Part shown: positions 38,531 through 49,396 of the stretch, piece after piece
Layout: each line of letters starts with the position of its first letter
How positions within the stretch are numbered: the first letter of the stretch is position 1
Assembly (NCBI GenBank): GCA_018228645.1
Contig: CP073693.1
Coordinates: forward strand, 682,001-746,000
Origin: Clostridiaceae bacterium Marseille-Q4143
GTDB taxonomy: Bacteria; Bacillota; Clostridia; Lachnospirales; Lachnospiraceae
DNA length: 64,000 nt
Reading direction: 5' to 3'
Notes under the pieces: model-generated
What the model saw: only the letters and a program-made list of their open reading frames with translations
The model's database searches: none
Told to the model about the DNA's origin: nothing
Position numbers and translations under genes: made by a program

Positions 38531-41500
38531 TACTTTTCCTCCTCTTCTCTCAGCACACACATTTCTTCCAGCACTTCTCTCGTAATTTCCAGAATTGTCC
38601 CGGAAAATCTTCTTCGTCCTCCCTGGAGTCTGCAGATAAACTGTGCCGGTTCGGCATGCCGAAACATCATATTTCCGCCCATCTGTTCCAACAGTTCCGG
38701 TATCTTATCCACCCGGATTTTTGCTTTTTCATACATGGTAAATGTAATCATATCCGGACGCGCCTTCACTTCCGTAATATACAGACTGTGTGCCAGTCCT
38801 CTCAGAAGTGTGATCTCCAGCAGGTTCATCACCGCTGTTGGCGGATCTCCGAATCGGTCAATCAGCTCTTCCAGCATATCCTCCTGCTCTTCTTTATTTT
38901 CCACTGCGGCAATTCTCCGATAGATGTCAAGCTTCAGTGCTTCATTCTTGATATAAGAATCCGGGATAAATGCATCCGTCTGAATATCCGCAACTGTCTC
39001 AAAATCGTCGTCTTCCACATTTTTTCCGCCTCTCAGGCGAAGCACCGCCTCATTAAGCATTTTACAGTAGAGATTATATCCCACCGCCTGCATATGGCCG
39101 TGCTGCCTCTGTCCGAGAAGTGTACCTACACCACGGATCTCCATATCTCTCATAGCAATCTTAAAGCCGCTTCCCAGATCAGAATATTCACGGATGGCGT
39201 GAAGACGCTTTTCTGCGACTTCCTTCAACATTTTGTTCTGTCGGTACATCAGAAATGCATAGGCTGTCCGGTTGGATCTTCCCACACGCCCACGGAGCTG
39301 ATAGAGCTGGGAGAGTCCCATGTTATCCGCATCATGGATAATGATCGTATTAACATTGGAAATATCCATTCCCGTCTCAATAATAGTCGTCGCCACCAGC
39401 ACATCAATTTCGCCCTGAATAAAATCATACATAATCCGTTCAAGTTCATGTTCCTTCATCTGACCATGAGCAAATGCCACATTGGCTTCCGGTACCAGCG
39501 CCTGAATCTTCACCGCAGTCTCCGCGATAGTCTCCACCCGGTTATAGACATAATAGACCTGGCCTTCTCTTGCCAGTTCCCGGTGAATGGCCGCCCGCAC
39601 CATCTCCTCATCATATTCGCAGACATAGGTCTGGATCGGCATACGATCCATGGGCGGTTCTTCCAGAACACTCATATCACGGATTCCTGCAAGACTCATA
39701 TGAAGAGTTCTGGGAATCGGCGTTGCCGTCAGCGTCAGCACGTCAATGTTGGTACGAAGTTTTTTGATCTTCTCTTTATCTGCCACGCCAAAGCGCTGCT
39801 CCTCATCAATAATCAGAAGTCCCAGATCTTTATACTCCACATCTTTGGAAAGCACTCTGTGGGTACCGATCACGATATCCACCAGACCTTTCTTCAGGTC
39901 CTCAATGGTTTTCTTCTGCTGGGCAGGTGTCCGGAAACGGCACAGCAGATCGATCCGTACCGGGAACTCTTTCATTCTCTGCACAAACGTGTTGTAATGC
40001 TGCTGTGCAAGAATGGTTGTTGGCACCAGATAAACAACCTGCCGGCTCTCCTGCACAGCCTTGAATGCCGCACGTATCGCCACTTCCGTCTTTCCGTATC
40101 CCACGTCACCACAGACCAGACGATCCATGATCTTGCCGCTCTCCATATCGCTCTTTGTATCCTCAATGGCTTTCTGCTGGTCTTCCGTCTCTTCATAGGG
40201 AAACAGTTCCTCGAACTCTTTCTGCCAGACGGTATCCGGCCCATACACATATCCTTTTTCTGTCTGACGTGCCGCATAGAGCTCCACCAGATCCTTTGCC
40301 ACTTCCTGCACAGCGCCCTTTACCTTCGTGCGGGTCTTCTTCCAGTCTGATCCACCGAGTGTATTAAGACGCGGCGTCTTATTCGCCTCGGAACTGCTGT
40401 ATTTCTGAATCGCATCCAGCTGAGTGGCCAGGATATAGAGATAGGAACCTTTACTGTACTCAATCTTCATATAATCTTTGATGGTATGATCTACCTCGAT
40501 CTTCTCAATTCCGCGGTAGATGCCGAGGCCATGATTCTCATGTACCACATAGTCTCCAATGGACAGATCCGTAAAGCTGGCAATTTTCCGGCCTTCATAG
40601 GTTTTGTGTTTCTTTTTCTTCTTTTTCTGCTCCTGGCCGAATACATCTGTCTCTGAGATCACTGCAAAACGAATCAGCGGATACTCATATCCCCGGCGGA
40701 TGTTCCCGTGCACCACCATGATCTCTCCCTGCTGTACCACACGTTCCGGATCTTCGCTGTAAAATGCGTTCAGTTCTTCTCTTAAAAGATCCTCTGACAG
40801 ACGTTTTCCGCGCGTTCTGGAAGCACACAGAAGCACAACTTTGTACTTTTCTTTTTTCCAGCGTTTCAGGTCTTTTACCAGAAGTTCAAAATGATTGTTA
40901 TAGGACTGGACAGAACGCGCATCAATGCTGTAGCGCCCCCTGAATTCCAGCCTATGATCAGAATTTTCCAGCGTCGCAAGGGCAGCTCCGCGCATACGGT
41001 TCAGGCGATGCAGAATCTCCGTACAGGAGAAGATCTCTTTTTTCTGATTTTTCTGAATCTGTCCCTTCTCCATACGGTTTTCAAAATTCTGGAGATACTC
41101 CTTTTCCACCGTCTCACCGCGCTCCAGAAGCCGGATGCCCTCATCCAGAAATACAAGCGAGCGAAACTGCTTCATATAATCCAACAGGCTCACGCCTTCA
41201 CAGTGATGCTCTTCAGGATTCAGTTCTGCTGCCGGATAAAGTGTCAGTTCGTCCATATTTTCAAGGGAACGCTGGCTCTCTGCATCAAAACTCCGGATCG
41301 AATCCACCTCATCATCCCACAGTTCCACACGAACCGGATATTCTTCCGTCAGCGGATAAATGTCAATGATTCCGCCACGGATGGCAAACTGTCCCGGCAT
41401 CTCCACCTGGCCAACCCGTTCATAGCCCATCTGCACCAGCCGGAGTTTCATGGCCTCCGTCTCCAGTACACTTCCCACACCGATCGTCATTACATATTTT

Positions 41501-41898
41501 TTCAACACTTCAAGCGGCAGAAGCGGATCCATGCAGCCATCCAGTGTAGTAATAATCACAGCTTTCTGTTCTCCCAGAAGACGGCTCACCGCCGTTACTC
41601 TCTGTCTTAACAGTTCATTTCCCTGAATATCCGCATGAAAAAAGAGAAAATCTTTCGGAGGATAATAAAATACATCTTCATTCAGACTCTGGTATTCCTC
41701 AAAGATTTCCTTTGCTTTCAGTTCACTATAGGTAAGAATCAGTTTAACCGGCCATTCCCGGCCAAGTCCGTACATCAGATGGGTTTTCTGAGAGTCCACG
41801 CAGCCAGTGACCAGCGTAAGACCCTCATCTTTTTTCAACGCCTCCTCGATCTGAGCAAACGTCTCCATCTGCAGCAGCGGTTCATAAAAAGTATCCAT
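38530..41898 (-). CDS. mfd: Transcription-repair coupling factor Mfd
   Basis: A 1122-residue ATP-dependent translocase that removes stalled RNA polymerase and recruits UvrA. It has an N-terminal UvrB-like region, an RNA polymerase-interaction domain near [20 protein letters not shown], then RecG-like helicase motifs: Walker [26 protein letters not shown] and the RGRVGRSN motif VI. It begins 11 bp after pth, the usual pth-mfd pairing in Firmicutes. Confidence 0.97.
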   Translation of the reverse strand: MDTFYEPLLQMETFAQIEEALKKDEGLTLVTGCVDSQKTHLMYGLGREWPVKLILTYSELKAKEIFEEYQSLNEDVFYYPPKDFLFFHADIQGNELLRQRVTAVSRLLGEQKAVIITTLDGCMDPLLPLEVLKKYVMTIGVGSVLETEAMKLRLVQMGYERVGQVEMPGQFAIRGGIIDIYPLTEEYPVRVELWDDEVDSIRSFDAESQRSLENMDELTLYPAAELNPEEHHCEGVSLLDYMKQFRSLVFLDEGIRLLERGETVEKEYLQNFENRMEKGQIQKNQKKEIFSCTEILHRLNRMRGAALATLENSDHRLEFRGRYSIDARSVQSYNNHFELLVKDLKRWKKEKYKVVLLCASRTRGKRLSEDLLREELNAFYSEDPERVVQQGEIMVVHGNIRRGYEYPLIRFAVISETDVFGQEQKKKKKKHKTYEGRKIASFTDLSIGDYVVHENHGLGIYRGIEKIEVDHTIKDYMKIEYSKGSYLYILATQLDAIQKYSSSEANKTPRLNTLGGSDWKKTRTKVKGAVQEVAKDLVELYAARQTEKGYVYGPDTVWQKEFEELFPYEETEDQQKAIEDTKSDMESGKIMDRLVCGDVGYGKTEVAIRAAFKAVQESRQVVYLVPTTILAQQHYNTFVQRMKEFPVRIDLLCRFRTPAQQKKTIEDLKKGLVDIVIGTHRVLSKDVEYKDLGLLIIDEEQRFGVADKEKIKKLRTNIDVLTLTATPIPRTLHMSLAGIRDMSVLEEPPMDRMPIQTYVCEYDEEMVRAAIHRELAREGQVYYVYNRVETIAETAVKIQALVPEANVAFAHGQMKEHELERIMYDFIQGEIDVLVATTIIETGMDISNVNTIIIHDADNMGLSQLYQLRGRVGRSNRTAYAFLMYRQNKMLKEVAEKRLHAIREYSDLGSGFKIAMRDMEIRGVGTLLGQRQHGHMQAVGYNLYCKMLNEAVLRLRGGKNVEDDDFETVADIQTDAFIPDSYIKNEALKLDIYRRIAAVENKEEQEDMLEELIDRFGDPPTAVMNLLEITLLRGLAHSLYITEVKARPDMITFTMYEKAKIRVDKIPELLEQMGGNMMFRHAEPAQFICRLQGGRRRFSGTILEITREVLEEMCVLREEEEK

Positions 41899-41909
41899 GA
41901 AACCTCTCC

Positions 41910-42470
41910 TTAATTAAAGTCGTTCATCGCCTTGTCCGGTCCGTCGGTCAGAATCTCGGCTGCTGCTTCCGCTGCATGCTCACAGGCTTCTTTCACAAGA
42001 GCTTCATCCTCTTTGGAAAAGCCTCCCAGCACATAGTCTGCCAGATCCCAGCCTGCCGGCTTTTCTCCGACACCCACACGAATTCTCGAAAAGACCTGAG
42101 TACCCAGATGAAGGATAATATTTTTCATCCCATTATGACCTCCGGCACTTCCTTTTTTCCGAATTCTCAGATTACCGGGAGCCAGTGAAATGTCATCATA
42201 GATCACGATCAGTTCCGTTTCCGGATCAATCTTGTAGAAATCCACAGCTTCCCGGATGCTCTCACCGCTTAAGTTCATAAAAGTCTGCGGCTTTAACAGC
42301 ATGACCTTCCTACCCTCGATCACTCCGGTTCCGCACACTGCCTTATGCTTTTTCATATTCATATCTATATGATATTTTTCAGCAAGGAGATCAATCACCC
42401 GAAATCCCATATTATGTCTTGTTTTTTCATATTTACTGCCCGGATTTCCCAGACCTGCAATTATATACAT
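41910..42470 (-). CDS. pth: Peptidyl-tRNA hydrolase
   Basis: A 186-residue Pth that frees tRNA from dropped-off peptidyl-tRNA. Asn9 and the catalytic His19 are in GLGNPGSKYEKTRHNMGF, and Asp near residue 92 in VIYDDISLAPG. GHNGMKNI is also present. It is first in a pth-mfd-foldase-foldase-pncB run. Confidence 0.97.
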   Translation of the reverse strand: MYIIAGLGNPGSKYEKTRHNMGFRVIDLLAEKYHIDMNMKKHKAVCGTGVIEGRKVMLLKPQTFMNLSGESIREAVDFYKIDPETELIVIYDDISLAPGNLRIRKKGSAGGHNGMKNIILHLGTQVFSRIRVGVGEKPAGWDLADYVLGGFSKEDEALVKEACEHAAEAAAEILTDGPDKAMNDFN

Positions 42471-42531
42471 CGTTTCAACCTCAGCTTTTCTTTTTCATGT
42501 TCCCTTATACTAAGGGATTTTGTTTTCGCTG

Positions 42532-43467
42532 TCAATTTTTCCCTTTCAGAATTCTGCCAATTGTCTCTTTTGACAGCTGCTCGCCGATCACAATCAGCAC
42601 TTCCTGCCCGTCCGGTGAGACTGCAAGCGTCTGCTCCCGGCGCGTGGCATTCAGTTCCAGCCATCTTCCGTCTTCTGCTTTCACAAATCCCTTCACCCGG
42701 AGAATATGACCGCAGCCCGGTTCCTCAAACAGCCGCGCTGTTCTTTCTTTCAGCTCTTCTGCCGTCAATTCCAGATTCATGAAAAACAGGGAATCAAATG
42801 CTGCTGCGGCATCTGTTTTTCGATAACTGGCCGGTTCATAACCGCAGTTCATCAGCCTCTGATAATCTTCTTCCGTAAATTGTTCCCAGTCGGAAGCAAT
42901 GATATGTCCAAAAAGTGACCGTCTGCATCCGACTTTCTTCATAGCCTGCTCAAGATGCGCCTTTACCGCCTCTGTCTGCTCAGCGGAAACGTTCTTCACC
43001 TTACTGAGCACGATGCATCCTGCTCCTGCCGCCTCAGAGGCCAGCAGATAATCTGCAGCTTCTGACTGCCCGCAGTCCAGTCCCGCATCCACGACTGCAA
43101 TCACACTTCCGATCTCATACCACTGGTCCAGGGGTTCCTCCCTCAGAATATCAAAAAATTCATCCATATCAAAAATACCGGATGGCTCCACGATCACCCG
43201 GTCATATCCACACATACCCATGGCAATCAGTTTTGTCTTAAACCGCCTCCGGTGACAGTCGGCATCGCATCCTCCCGACACCATTTCCAGTTCACAATGA
43301 TCTCCTTCCAGATCTTTCAAAAGCATCATATCCACATTAACTGCTCCGAAATCATTTTCCAGAATTCCGATATTCAGTCCCTGATCCAGCAGATACCGTG
43401 CATATTTTTTTATAAATGTCGTCTTACCTGATCCAAGGAATCCGGTAATCAGATCAATCTTTACCAT
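42532..43467 (-). CDS. G3E-family GTPase (CobW/P47K type)
   Basis: A 311-residue protein with Walker A GFLGSGKTT (residues 8-16), the family Cys motif in the form SGGCDADCHRRR, and VEPSGIFD. A C-terminal CobW_C-like domain of about 90 residues follows. Relatives load metals such as Zn or Co, or insert cofactors, but no His-rich tail is present to suggest the metal. The start MVKIDLITG follows GGAGGAAATACGTC; upstream in-frame starts are unsupported. Confidence 0.87.
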   Translation of the reverse strand: MVKIDLITGFLGSGKTTFIKKYARYLLDQGLNIGILENDFGAVNVDMMLLKDLEGDHCELEMVSGGCDADCHRRRFKTKLIAMGMCGYDRVIVEPSGIFDMDEFFDILREEPLDQWYEIGSVIAVVDAGLDCGQSEAADYLLASEAAGAGCIVLSKVKNVSAEQTEAVKAHLEQAMKKVGCRRSLFGHIIASDWEQFTEEDYQRLMNCGYEPASYRKTDAAAAFDSLFFMNLELTAEELKERTARLFEEPGCGHILRVKGFVKAEDGRWLELNATRREQTLAVSPDGQEVLIVIGEQLSKETIGRILKGKN

Positions 43468-43520
43468 GACGTATTTCCTCCGTTTTTTCATTGTAACATA
43501 TATTTCCCGCAACGCAAAGA

Positions 43521-43550
43521 AAGAGGAATCCCCTTTCAGAAATTCCTCTT
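43521..43550 (-). terminator. Hairpin after htrA
   Basis: AAGAGGAAT/ATTCCTCTT with a short T-rich 3' side (TCTTTG) on the minus strand. A moderate terminator for htrA. Confidence 0.5.
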
Positions 43551-43572
43551 CTTAATTGATTACAATCTCTGT

Positions 43573-44997
43573 TTATTTGCCGCTGTCCTGACTCTGCTGC
43601 TGCGACTGTGCACTCGCTTCATCCTGTGTGCTCAGGGTGATATTCAGTGTCTCCTCTTTGTACTCAGAGCCTTCCATACGCTGTACCACTACTTCGATGG
43701 TCTCACCTGCTTTGTAGTAAGTCATGAGTTCCTTCAGCTGTGTATATCCACTGATAGTTGTTCCATCTACTTTTGTGATAATGTCTCCATCCTGCATACC
43801 TGCATTGGCTGCTCCCAGTCCATCCAGTACTTTCCGTACATAGACACCAGTCGGCATATTATAATTCTGAGATACTTCGCTGGTAACGTCCACACAGTTG
43901 GATACTCCAAGGTAACCCTGCTGTCCGTCTTCCACTTTATCTCTGGTTGTCTTGTTCATCAGATCACCTATGATATTCTCCACATCAGAGATCGGGATCG
44001 CATAACCCATACCCTCTACATCCTCAGAAATAAATTTCACGGAGTTGATACCAATCAGTTCTCCTTTACTGTTCAGAAGAGCGCCACCACTGTTGCCAGG
44101 GTTGATAGCTGCATCCGTCTGAATCAGTTTGTTGGTGATGTCCTGCCCATCAGACTGTACCGTCACTTCACGGTTCAGAGCGCTGACAATACCAGAAGTA
44201 ACAGAAAGTCCGTATCCATAGGCATTACCAATGGCAACAACCGGCTCACCGACTTTCAGTGCGGAAGAATCGCCAACAGTAGCAGTCTTAATGCTGCTCA
44301 TAGTCTCGTCCGGGATATCACTTAACTGAACAGCAATCACTGCCAGGTCTTTGTCTGCATCGGTTCCTTTGATCTTCGCAGAGATTACATTATCTTCATC
44401 TGCATCCTGTCCGTCAGAGTTAAAGTAAACGCTTAACTCTTTGGCACCGGATACTACATGGTTGTTAGTCACAATCAGAAGTTCGGTATCATTCTGTCCG
44501 ATAATAATACCGGAACCACTGGACTGGCTCTCCTGCTCATAGTTTCCAAAGATGGTTCTAAACTCCTGCGTACCCACATTAGTAATGGATACTACAGACG
44601 GCATACAGTTTTCCACGATGGAAGACACATCATACACATCAGAGGAAGCAGAAGCAGTACTCGTAGCCGGAACTGTCGTATTTGCTTTATTCAGGCTGAC
44701 CTTGGTATTAACGGAATCACCAAGGGCTTTATTTCCCACATAATTCACGCCCATGAATGCTGCGCTGGAAACGCTTCCAAATACCAGTGCCAGCACCAGG
44801 CATTTTGCAACGGTTCTTCCGAATCCGCCTGCTTTTCTTTCCCGTTTCTTCTTCGGTGCTTTCTGATTCATGGCCTCGGAAGAATCATAATGGGTATAAG
44901 CACTTCCGGTATCGTAGTAGTTACCACCATTCTCTTCTGTAGTCTGCTCCGTGGTATTTTCCGCGGTATCGTTGTTTCTCATTTCATCATCATACAT
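43573..44997 (-). CDS. htrA: HtrA/DegP-like membrane-anchored serine protease
   Basis: A 474-residue protease. Residues 1-60 are cytoplasmic and acidic/polar, and one membrane helix spans about 64-86. The trypsin-like domain shows His180 (NNHVV), Asp217 (DKDLAVI) and Ser303 (GNSGGALLN), and a PDZ domain spans about 365-455 (YLGVSNCVDV...GDIITKVDG). It degrades or refolds damaged secreted proteins on the outer membrane face. It is monocistronic, divergent from citrate synthase. Confidence 0.95.
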   Translation of the reverse strand: MYDDEMRNNDTAENTTEQTTEENGGNYYDTGSAYTHYDSSEAMNQKAPKKKRERKAGGFGRTVAKCLVLALVFGSVSSAAFMGVNYVGNKALGDSVNTKVSLNKANTTVPATSTASASSDVYDVSSIVENCMPSVVSITNVGTQEFRTIFGNYEQESQSSGSGIIIGQNDTELLIVTNNHVVSGAKELSVYFNSDGQDADEDNVISAKIKGTDADKDLAVIAVQLSDIPDETMSSIKTATVGDSSALKVGEPVVAIGNAYGYGLSVTSGIVSALNREVTVQSDGQDITNKLIQTDAAINPGNSGGALLNSKGELIGINSVKFISEDVEGMGYAIPISDVENIIGDLMNKTTRDKVEDGQQGYLGVSNCVDVTSEVSQNYNMPTGVYVRKVLDGLGAANAGMQDGDIITKVDGTTISGYTQLKELMTYYKAGETIEVVVQRMEGSEYKEETLNITLSTQDEASAQSQQQSQDSGK

Positions 44998-45133
44998 ATC
45001 TATCGCTCCTTTCCATCTCTTACAATGGATTTGTTTTCTCTTTTCTTTATGAGCATACTATAGCAGGCAATTGTGATGGAAGTGTGATAAAACCTTTAAA
45101 AAAGTTTGTTTTTCCGGTTCCCGCAAAAAAGGA

Positions 45134-45163
45134 TTGAGGAATGCATCGACTTTATGCTATGAT
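45134..45163 (+). promoter_or_regulatory. Promoter of the citrate synthase gene
   Basis: TTGAGG (45134-45139), 18 bp, TATGAT (45158-45163), about 60 bp before the ATG. Confidence 0.6.
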
Positions 45164-45221
45164 AATATAGATCGAAAACTTTCCCGGTTTTCGTGAATTT
45201 GCAGAAGAAAGGAGACACGAT

Positions 45222-46574
45222 ATGGGATATAACGATAAATGGGAGCTTTTTTCAGAAAAATATAAAAATTTATGTACGGGGCACGATGTCATACCTGACA
45301 GTCTGTTCAAAGAATACGGCGTCAACCGGGGGCTCCGTGACATTAACGGAAACGGCGTTCTGACCGGTCTCACCAACATTTCACGAATTGATTCCTTCCG
45401 TATGGAAAATGGTCAAAAAGAGCCTTGCGATGGAAAGCTCTGGTATCGGGGATACAATGTCACCGATCTGGTACAGCATATTCCAAAGGATTCCTTCGGA
45501 TTTGAAAAAATAGCCTATCTGCTGCTCTTTGGCGAACTGCCATCCGCAGAGGAAGCAAAAGATTTTTCCGAACTTCTGGCTGCCGGACGGGAACTTCCCA
45601 CCAACTTTACGAGAGATGTCATTATGAAGGCTTCCAGTAAAGATATTATGAACTCCATGACCCGGAGTATTCTGACCCTTGCCTCCTACGATGACAATCT
45701 GAATTCCACGGAAATCTCCAATGTCATCCTGCAGTGTCTGAATCTGATCAGTGTATTTCCCATGCTGGCCGTCTATGGTTATCATGCATACAATCATTAT
45801 GACAGAAACGAAAGCATGTATATTCACCGTCCGGACCCGAATCTTTCCACTGCGGAAAATCTGCTCATGATGCTTCGCCCGGATAGGAAGTATACTTTTC
45901 TGGAAGCAAAAGTACTGGATGTCGCCCTGATCCTTCATATGGAACACGGCGGAGGTAATAACTCCACCTTCACCACCCGTGTAGTTACTTCTTCCGGATC
46001 TGATACTTATTCTGCCATTGCGGCAGCCATGTCTTCTTTGAAAGGTCCCAAACACGGTGGCGCCAATATCAAAGTTATGGAGATGATGGATGATATCCGG
46101 AATCATGTCCGCGACTATTCCGACAAGGAAGAAATCAGCCAATATTTAAGCAAAATTCTGGCTGGTGAAGCATTTGACAACAAAGGTCTGATCTATGGTA
46201 TGGGACATGCAGTTTATTCTCTGTCCGACCCAAGAGAACGGGTATTTAAAGGTTTTGTGGAACAGCTGGCAAAAGCCAAGCACCGGGAAGAGGATATGCT
46301 TCTCTACAATAACATAGAAACCCTGGCTCCTGAACTGATTGCAGAAAAAAGAAAGATCTACAAAGGTGTCAGTCCCAATGTAGACTTCTACAGCGGATTT
46401 GTCTATGACATGCTGGATATTCCGGTAGAGCTTTACACCCCCATCTTCGCCATCGCAAGAATCGTCGGCTGGAGTGCCCATCGTCTGGAAGAGATTGTCG
46501 GCATGAACAAAATTATCCGTCCTGCCTACAAGAGTGTGATGCAGGAACGGGAACTGCCCTGCGACACTTTATAA
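45222..46574 (+). CDS. gltA: Citrate synthase
   Basis: A 450-residue citrate synthase condensing acetyl-CoA and oxaloacetate. Catalytic residues appear in MEHGGGNNSTF (His near 241), KGPKHGGANI (His near 276) and NVDFYSGFVYDML (Asp near 387). An N-terminal extension of about 45 residues precedes the common GLTNISRIDSF core. AGAAAGGAGACACGAT precedes the ATG. It stands alone, so a role in glutamate synthesis rather than a full TCA cycle is likely in this lineage. Confidence 0.95.
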   Translation: MGYNDKWELFSEKYKNLCTGHDVIPDSLFKEYGVNRGLRDINGNGVLTGLTNISRIDSFRMENGQKEPCDGKLWYRGYNVTDLVQHIPKDSFGFEKIAYLLLFGELPSAEEAKDFSELLAAGRELPTNFTRDVIMKASSKDIMNSMTRSILTLASYDDNLNSTEISNVILQCLNLISVFPMLAVYGYHAYNHYDRNESMYIHRPDPNLSTAENLLMMLRPDRKYTFLEAKVLDVALILHMEHGGGNNSTFTTRVVTSSGSDTYSAIAAAMSSLKGPKHGGANIKVMEMMDDIRNHVRDYSDKEEISQYLSKILAGEAFDNKGLIYGMGHAVYSLSDPRERVFKGFVEQLAKAKHREEDMLLYNNIETLAPELIAEKRKIYKGVSPNVDFYSGFVYDMLDIPVELYTPIFAIARIVGWSAHRLEEIVGMNKIIRPAYKSVMQERELPCDTL

Positions 46575-46594
46575 CATCGTTTTTTACGCAAAAT

Positions 46595-46633
46595 AAAATC
46601 CGGATGCGGAAAATTCCGCTCCGGATTTTATTA
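46595..46633. terminator. Bidirectional terminator between citrate synthase and the DUF3048 gene
   Basis: AAAATCCGGA (46595-46604) pairs with TCCGGATTTT (46620-46629) around an inner GCGGA/TCCGC stem, with A and T runs on both sides. Confidence 0.85.
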
Positions 46634-46639
46634 TTGTTT

Positions 46640-47749
46640 TTATTTAAGCACCAGCTCGCTCCATCTGCTGTCTCTTACCAATGCGATATAAGTCTTACCA
46701 GTATTCAGAGTGATCTCAGTACCATCTTCCTTGTAGAACTTGGTCGGGGACATGTCATGACCTTTAGACCAGGTGACCGGAATTGCCTTTCCTCCGGTGA
46801 TATAATATCCTTCTCCAGTGGAGTTCAGAATGTTGAACTGCATATAGCCGTTTGCATCATACTGCGTTACCGGTGCGCACTGCAGGATAACATTGGTGAA
46901 TGCCATCTGTTTGTTATCATCCAGCGGATCCACATGTTTCGCACCATACTCAGAATAGAGATAGGTATTGCTTGCTGCATCATAGTCAAGCTGGGATCCA
47001 TTGTGATCAAAGGGCAGATCCACCAGAGTGCAGTCCTTGGAATCTGCTGCTTCAGACAGATCTACCGGATTGGACTCGCTTGCAAACAGCCAGTGATTTC
47101 CCTGGGCGTAATCATTATACTCGGTAGAGTATCCTGCTGCCTTCATACGTTTCTCAACCTCACCAGTGGTTACGTACTCGGTAAACTCTCTCGGCTTTCC
47201 ATTCTTGATACGTGCGAATCCACCGCTTAAATGCTCTACCCACGGATTCTTCAGGTATGCGTCAATATAGAAAGGACCTCCATCATGAATGACTACGGCA
47301 TTGTACTCCGGAGCAATCATAAAGTTAGTCGGACGTACACTTCGGATACTTCCTACCTGTTTGATACTGCCCCAGTCTTTGAAAAGAGCCATGAAACGGG
47401 TAATCTCTCCGTTTGCGGTACTGTTCATCATCTCATAGACGATATCAGCATCATTCAGTCCGTAATGGGGAAGAGCGGTCTTCTCATTATCTACCATGAT
47501 CGCAACCGGACGTTGATTCTGGAGACTCTCATCAATCCACTCGTTGGTCAGCTCACTGCGGTACATTCCCTCACGGGTCTCTTCCTCCCCGGCGGCATCT
47601 GTGGGTTCGTCTGCTTCTTCTGTATTCTCTCCCTCTGAAACATCAGTCACGGTCGGAGCTGCTGCATCATCGGAGCTTCCACCGCATCCAGTCAGCATGG
47701 TACATGCCAGTGCTGCGGACAGGAACAGAAGTAATGTCTTTTTCTTCAT
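46640..47749 (-). CDS. DUF3048 (YerB-like) lipoprotein
   Basis: A 369-residue lipoprotein (LSAALACTMLTGCGGSSDD, Cys at about residue 22) with an acidic low-complexity linker and a DUF3048 domain (RPVAIMVDNEKTALPHYGLN, SVRPTNFMIAPEYNAVVIHD). The Bacillus relative YerB has no established activity. GGAGAAAGGATTTTTTAC precedes the ATG. Its neighbour upstream is an L,D-transpeptidase, so a cell-envelope role is plausible but unproven. Confidence 0.88.
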   Translation of the reverse strand: MKKKTLLLFLSAALACTMLTGCGGSSDDAAAPTVTDVSEGENTEEADEPTDAAGEEETREGMYRSELTNEWIDESLQNQRPVAIMVDNEKTALPHYGLNDADIVYEMMNSTANGEITRFMALFKDWGSIKQVGSIRSVRPTNFMIAPEYNAVVIHDGGPFYIDAYLKNPWVEHLSGGFARIKNGKPREFTEYVTTGEVEKRMKAAGYSTEYNDYAQGNHWLFASESNPVDLSEAADSKDCTLVDLPFDHNGSQLDYDAASNTYLYSEYGAKHVDPLDDNKQMAFTNVILQCAPVTQYDANGYMQFNILNSTGEGYYITGGKAIPVTWSKGHDMSPTKFYKEDGTEITLNTGKTYIALVRDSRWSELVLK

Positions 47750-47851
47750 GTAAAAAATCCTTTCTCCATAAATTTAAAAATAATTATACACTATTTTTGC
47801 CTGTTTTGAAACCTTCTTAACAGATATTTAAGAAAACTGAAGATATTGTTA

Positions 47852-49339
47852 TTATTGCACAGTATCTGTCTCAGCAGAAGTATCCGCTGCCTCACTGCCT
47901 TCGGTGGAGGCCCCCTTCTCCTGCTCGGAAGGCCGTTCCGTGCCTGCCAGATGATAGCAGATGACCGGTGTTCCTTTCTGCACATAACTGTACATTTCCT
48001 GTGCTTTCGCAGGCGGCATATTGATGCATCCGTGGGATCCTTTTGTCTTGTAAATGGTTCCGCCAAAGCTGGATCTCCAGTTTGCATCATGCATGCCGAT
48101 ATTCTTGTTGAACGGCATCCAGTAGGATACCGGCGTCTGATAGTTTTCGCCGGTCAGTGTCGCATCTCTCTGTTTATAAGTAATGCTGTAGACACCTGCC
48201 GGAGTATCATATCCTTTTGCCGAATTACCGGATACAAAATCGGACTCCATCATCAGCTTTCCGTCCTGGTAGAAGAAAAGATGCTGCGCTGTCAGATTAA
48301 TCTCCACATAGGTCGTTCCATAATCCGGCGTACCATAGGAAGCTGCCGTCTGATAGTAGACCGGCGTCCGCTCTCCGCTTTCACCTTTTTCAATCATGGC
48401 TTCCAGTTCTTCCGCTTCTTTGTCATAATTCATCCACCAGCCGTAGTCTCCGCCATCAATCGTGACTTCCTGCCCATAACTGGTCATAAACGTTCTCGGG
48501 CGGAAGATGGTATCATATTTTTTTCGAAGGGTCGCCACATAATTTTCCACCTGTGCCGTATCAAGCTCCACTTCAAATCCATCTACATGAAGCCAGGAAG
48601 AAATGGTAGGACCATCCAACACTTCCTTATTCTCTCCAAACGTATATGTAATGCTGATACCTGCATATTTCTGCATTTTCTCAAGCAGTGCCTTCAGCTC
48701 TTCATTTTCCGACGTAATCTCCGGCACTTCGTAACAGTCTGCTTCCTCCAGATTGACATAATTCTCAAGACCCTCTACCGCTGCCCGGATCACATCCAGT
48801 GTCTGTTCCTTCTTCAGTTCATTTCCCTGCGTTTCCGAAATGATGGAGAATCCGCTGCCCTCTACATAATCACTGATATACGCATCTGTCGGAGCAGATG
48901 CAAAAGAACTGTCAAATCCTTTCAGTCCTTCGACTGCCTGTTCCAGCATAGATTCGTCGTAGGAAATCACCTTTTCCAGTTCATGCGCCGTACCCGGTTT
49001 CAAAAACCACAGCCACACATTCTGTTCCCTCATAATCGTTTCCAGCGGCTCCATGGAAGAGTATCCAAGCCCGATGGAGGTTCCCTGAATATCTTCATCC
49101 AGCGTACTGCCATCGCTCTTCCGCTCTGTAATCTGCAGCATATAGTCCTGCACCTGACCGCTTAATTCCTCCAGCGTCATGCCGGATACATCCGCTTTAT
49201 CAATCACAGTTCCATTTACAAAATGATTTTGATAATAAAAGACACCACCTGCATAGACACCAAGTGCCCCAAGTATCAGCACACAAAAAATTACGGTCAG
49301 TACAGGAAAGCTCTTTTTATTCTGCTCTTTTTTCTTCAT
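47852..49339 (-). CDS. L,D-transpeptidase with YkuD domain
   Basis: About 495 residues: a cytoplasmic basic start, one membrane helix (about 14-34), and PG-binding_4-like regions (residues 60-330). The C-terminal YkuD catalytic domain has its active-site motif HGCINMP near residue 434. It should cross-link peptidoglycan 3-3 or attach groups to it outside the cell. A Ser/Thr/Glu-rich tail ends the protein. The second of two close ATGs (49339) is preferred because the first overlaps the AAAGGA ribosome site. Confidence 0.92.
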   Translation of the reverse strand: MKKKEQNKKSFPVLTVIFCVLILGALGVYAGGVFYYQNHFVNGTVIDKADVSGMTLEELSGQVQDYMLQITERKSDGSTLDEDIQGTSIGLGYSSMEPLETIMREQNVWLWFLKPGTAHELEKVISYDESMLEQAVEGLKGFDSSFASAPTDAYISDYVEGSGFSIISETQGNELKKEQTLDVIRAAVEGLENYVNLEEADCYEVPEITSENEELKALLEKMQKYAGISITYTFGENKEVLDGPTISSWLHVDGFEVELDTAQVENYVATLRKKYDTIFRPRTFMTSYGQEVTIDGGDYGWWMNYDKEAEELEAMIEKGESGERTPVYYQTAASYGTPDYGTTYVEINLTAQHLFFYQDGKLMMESDFVSGNSAKGYDTPAGVYSITYKQRDATLTGENYQTPVSYWMPFNKNIGMHDANWRSSFGGTIYKTKGSHGCINMPPAKAQEMYSYVQKGTPVICYHLAGTERPSEQEKGASTEGSEAADTSAETDTVQ

Positions 49340-49396
49340 TGCCACACGCATCCTTTTTTGAATTCAAAAATATTATAGCGTCTTCAAAATGAAGTG

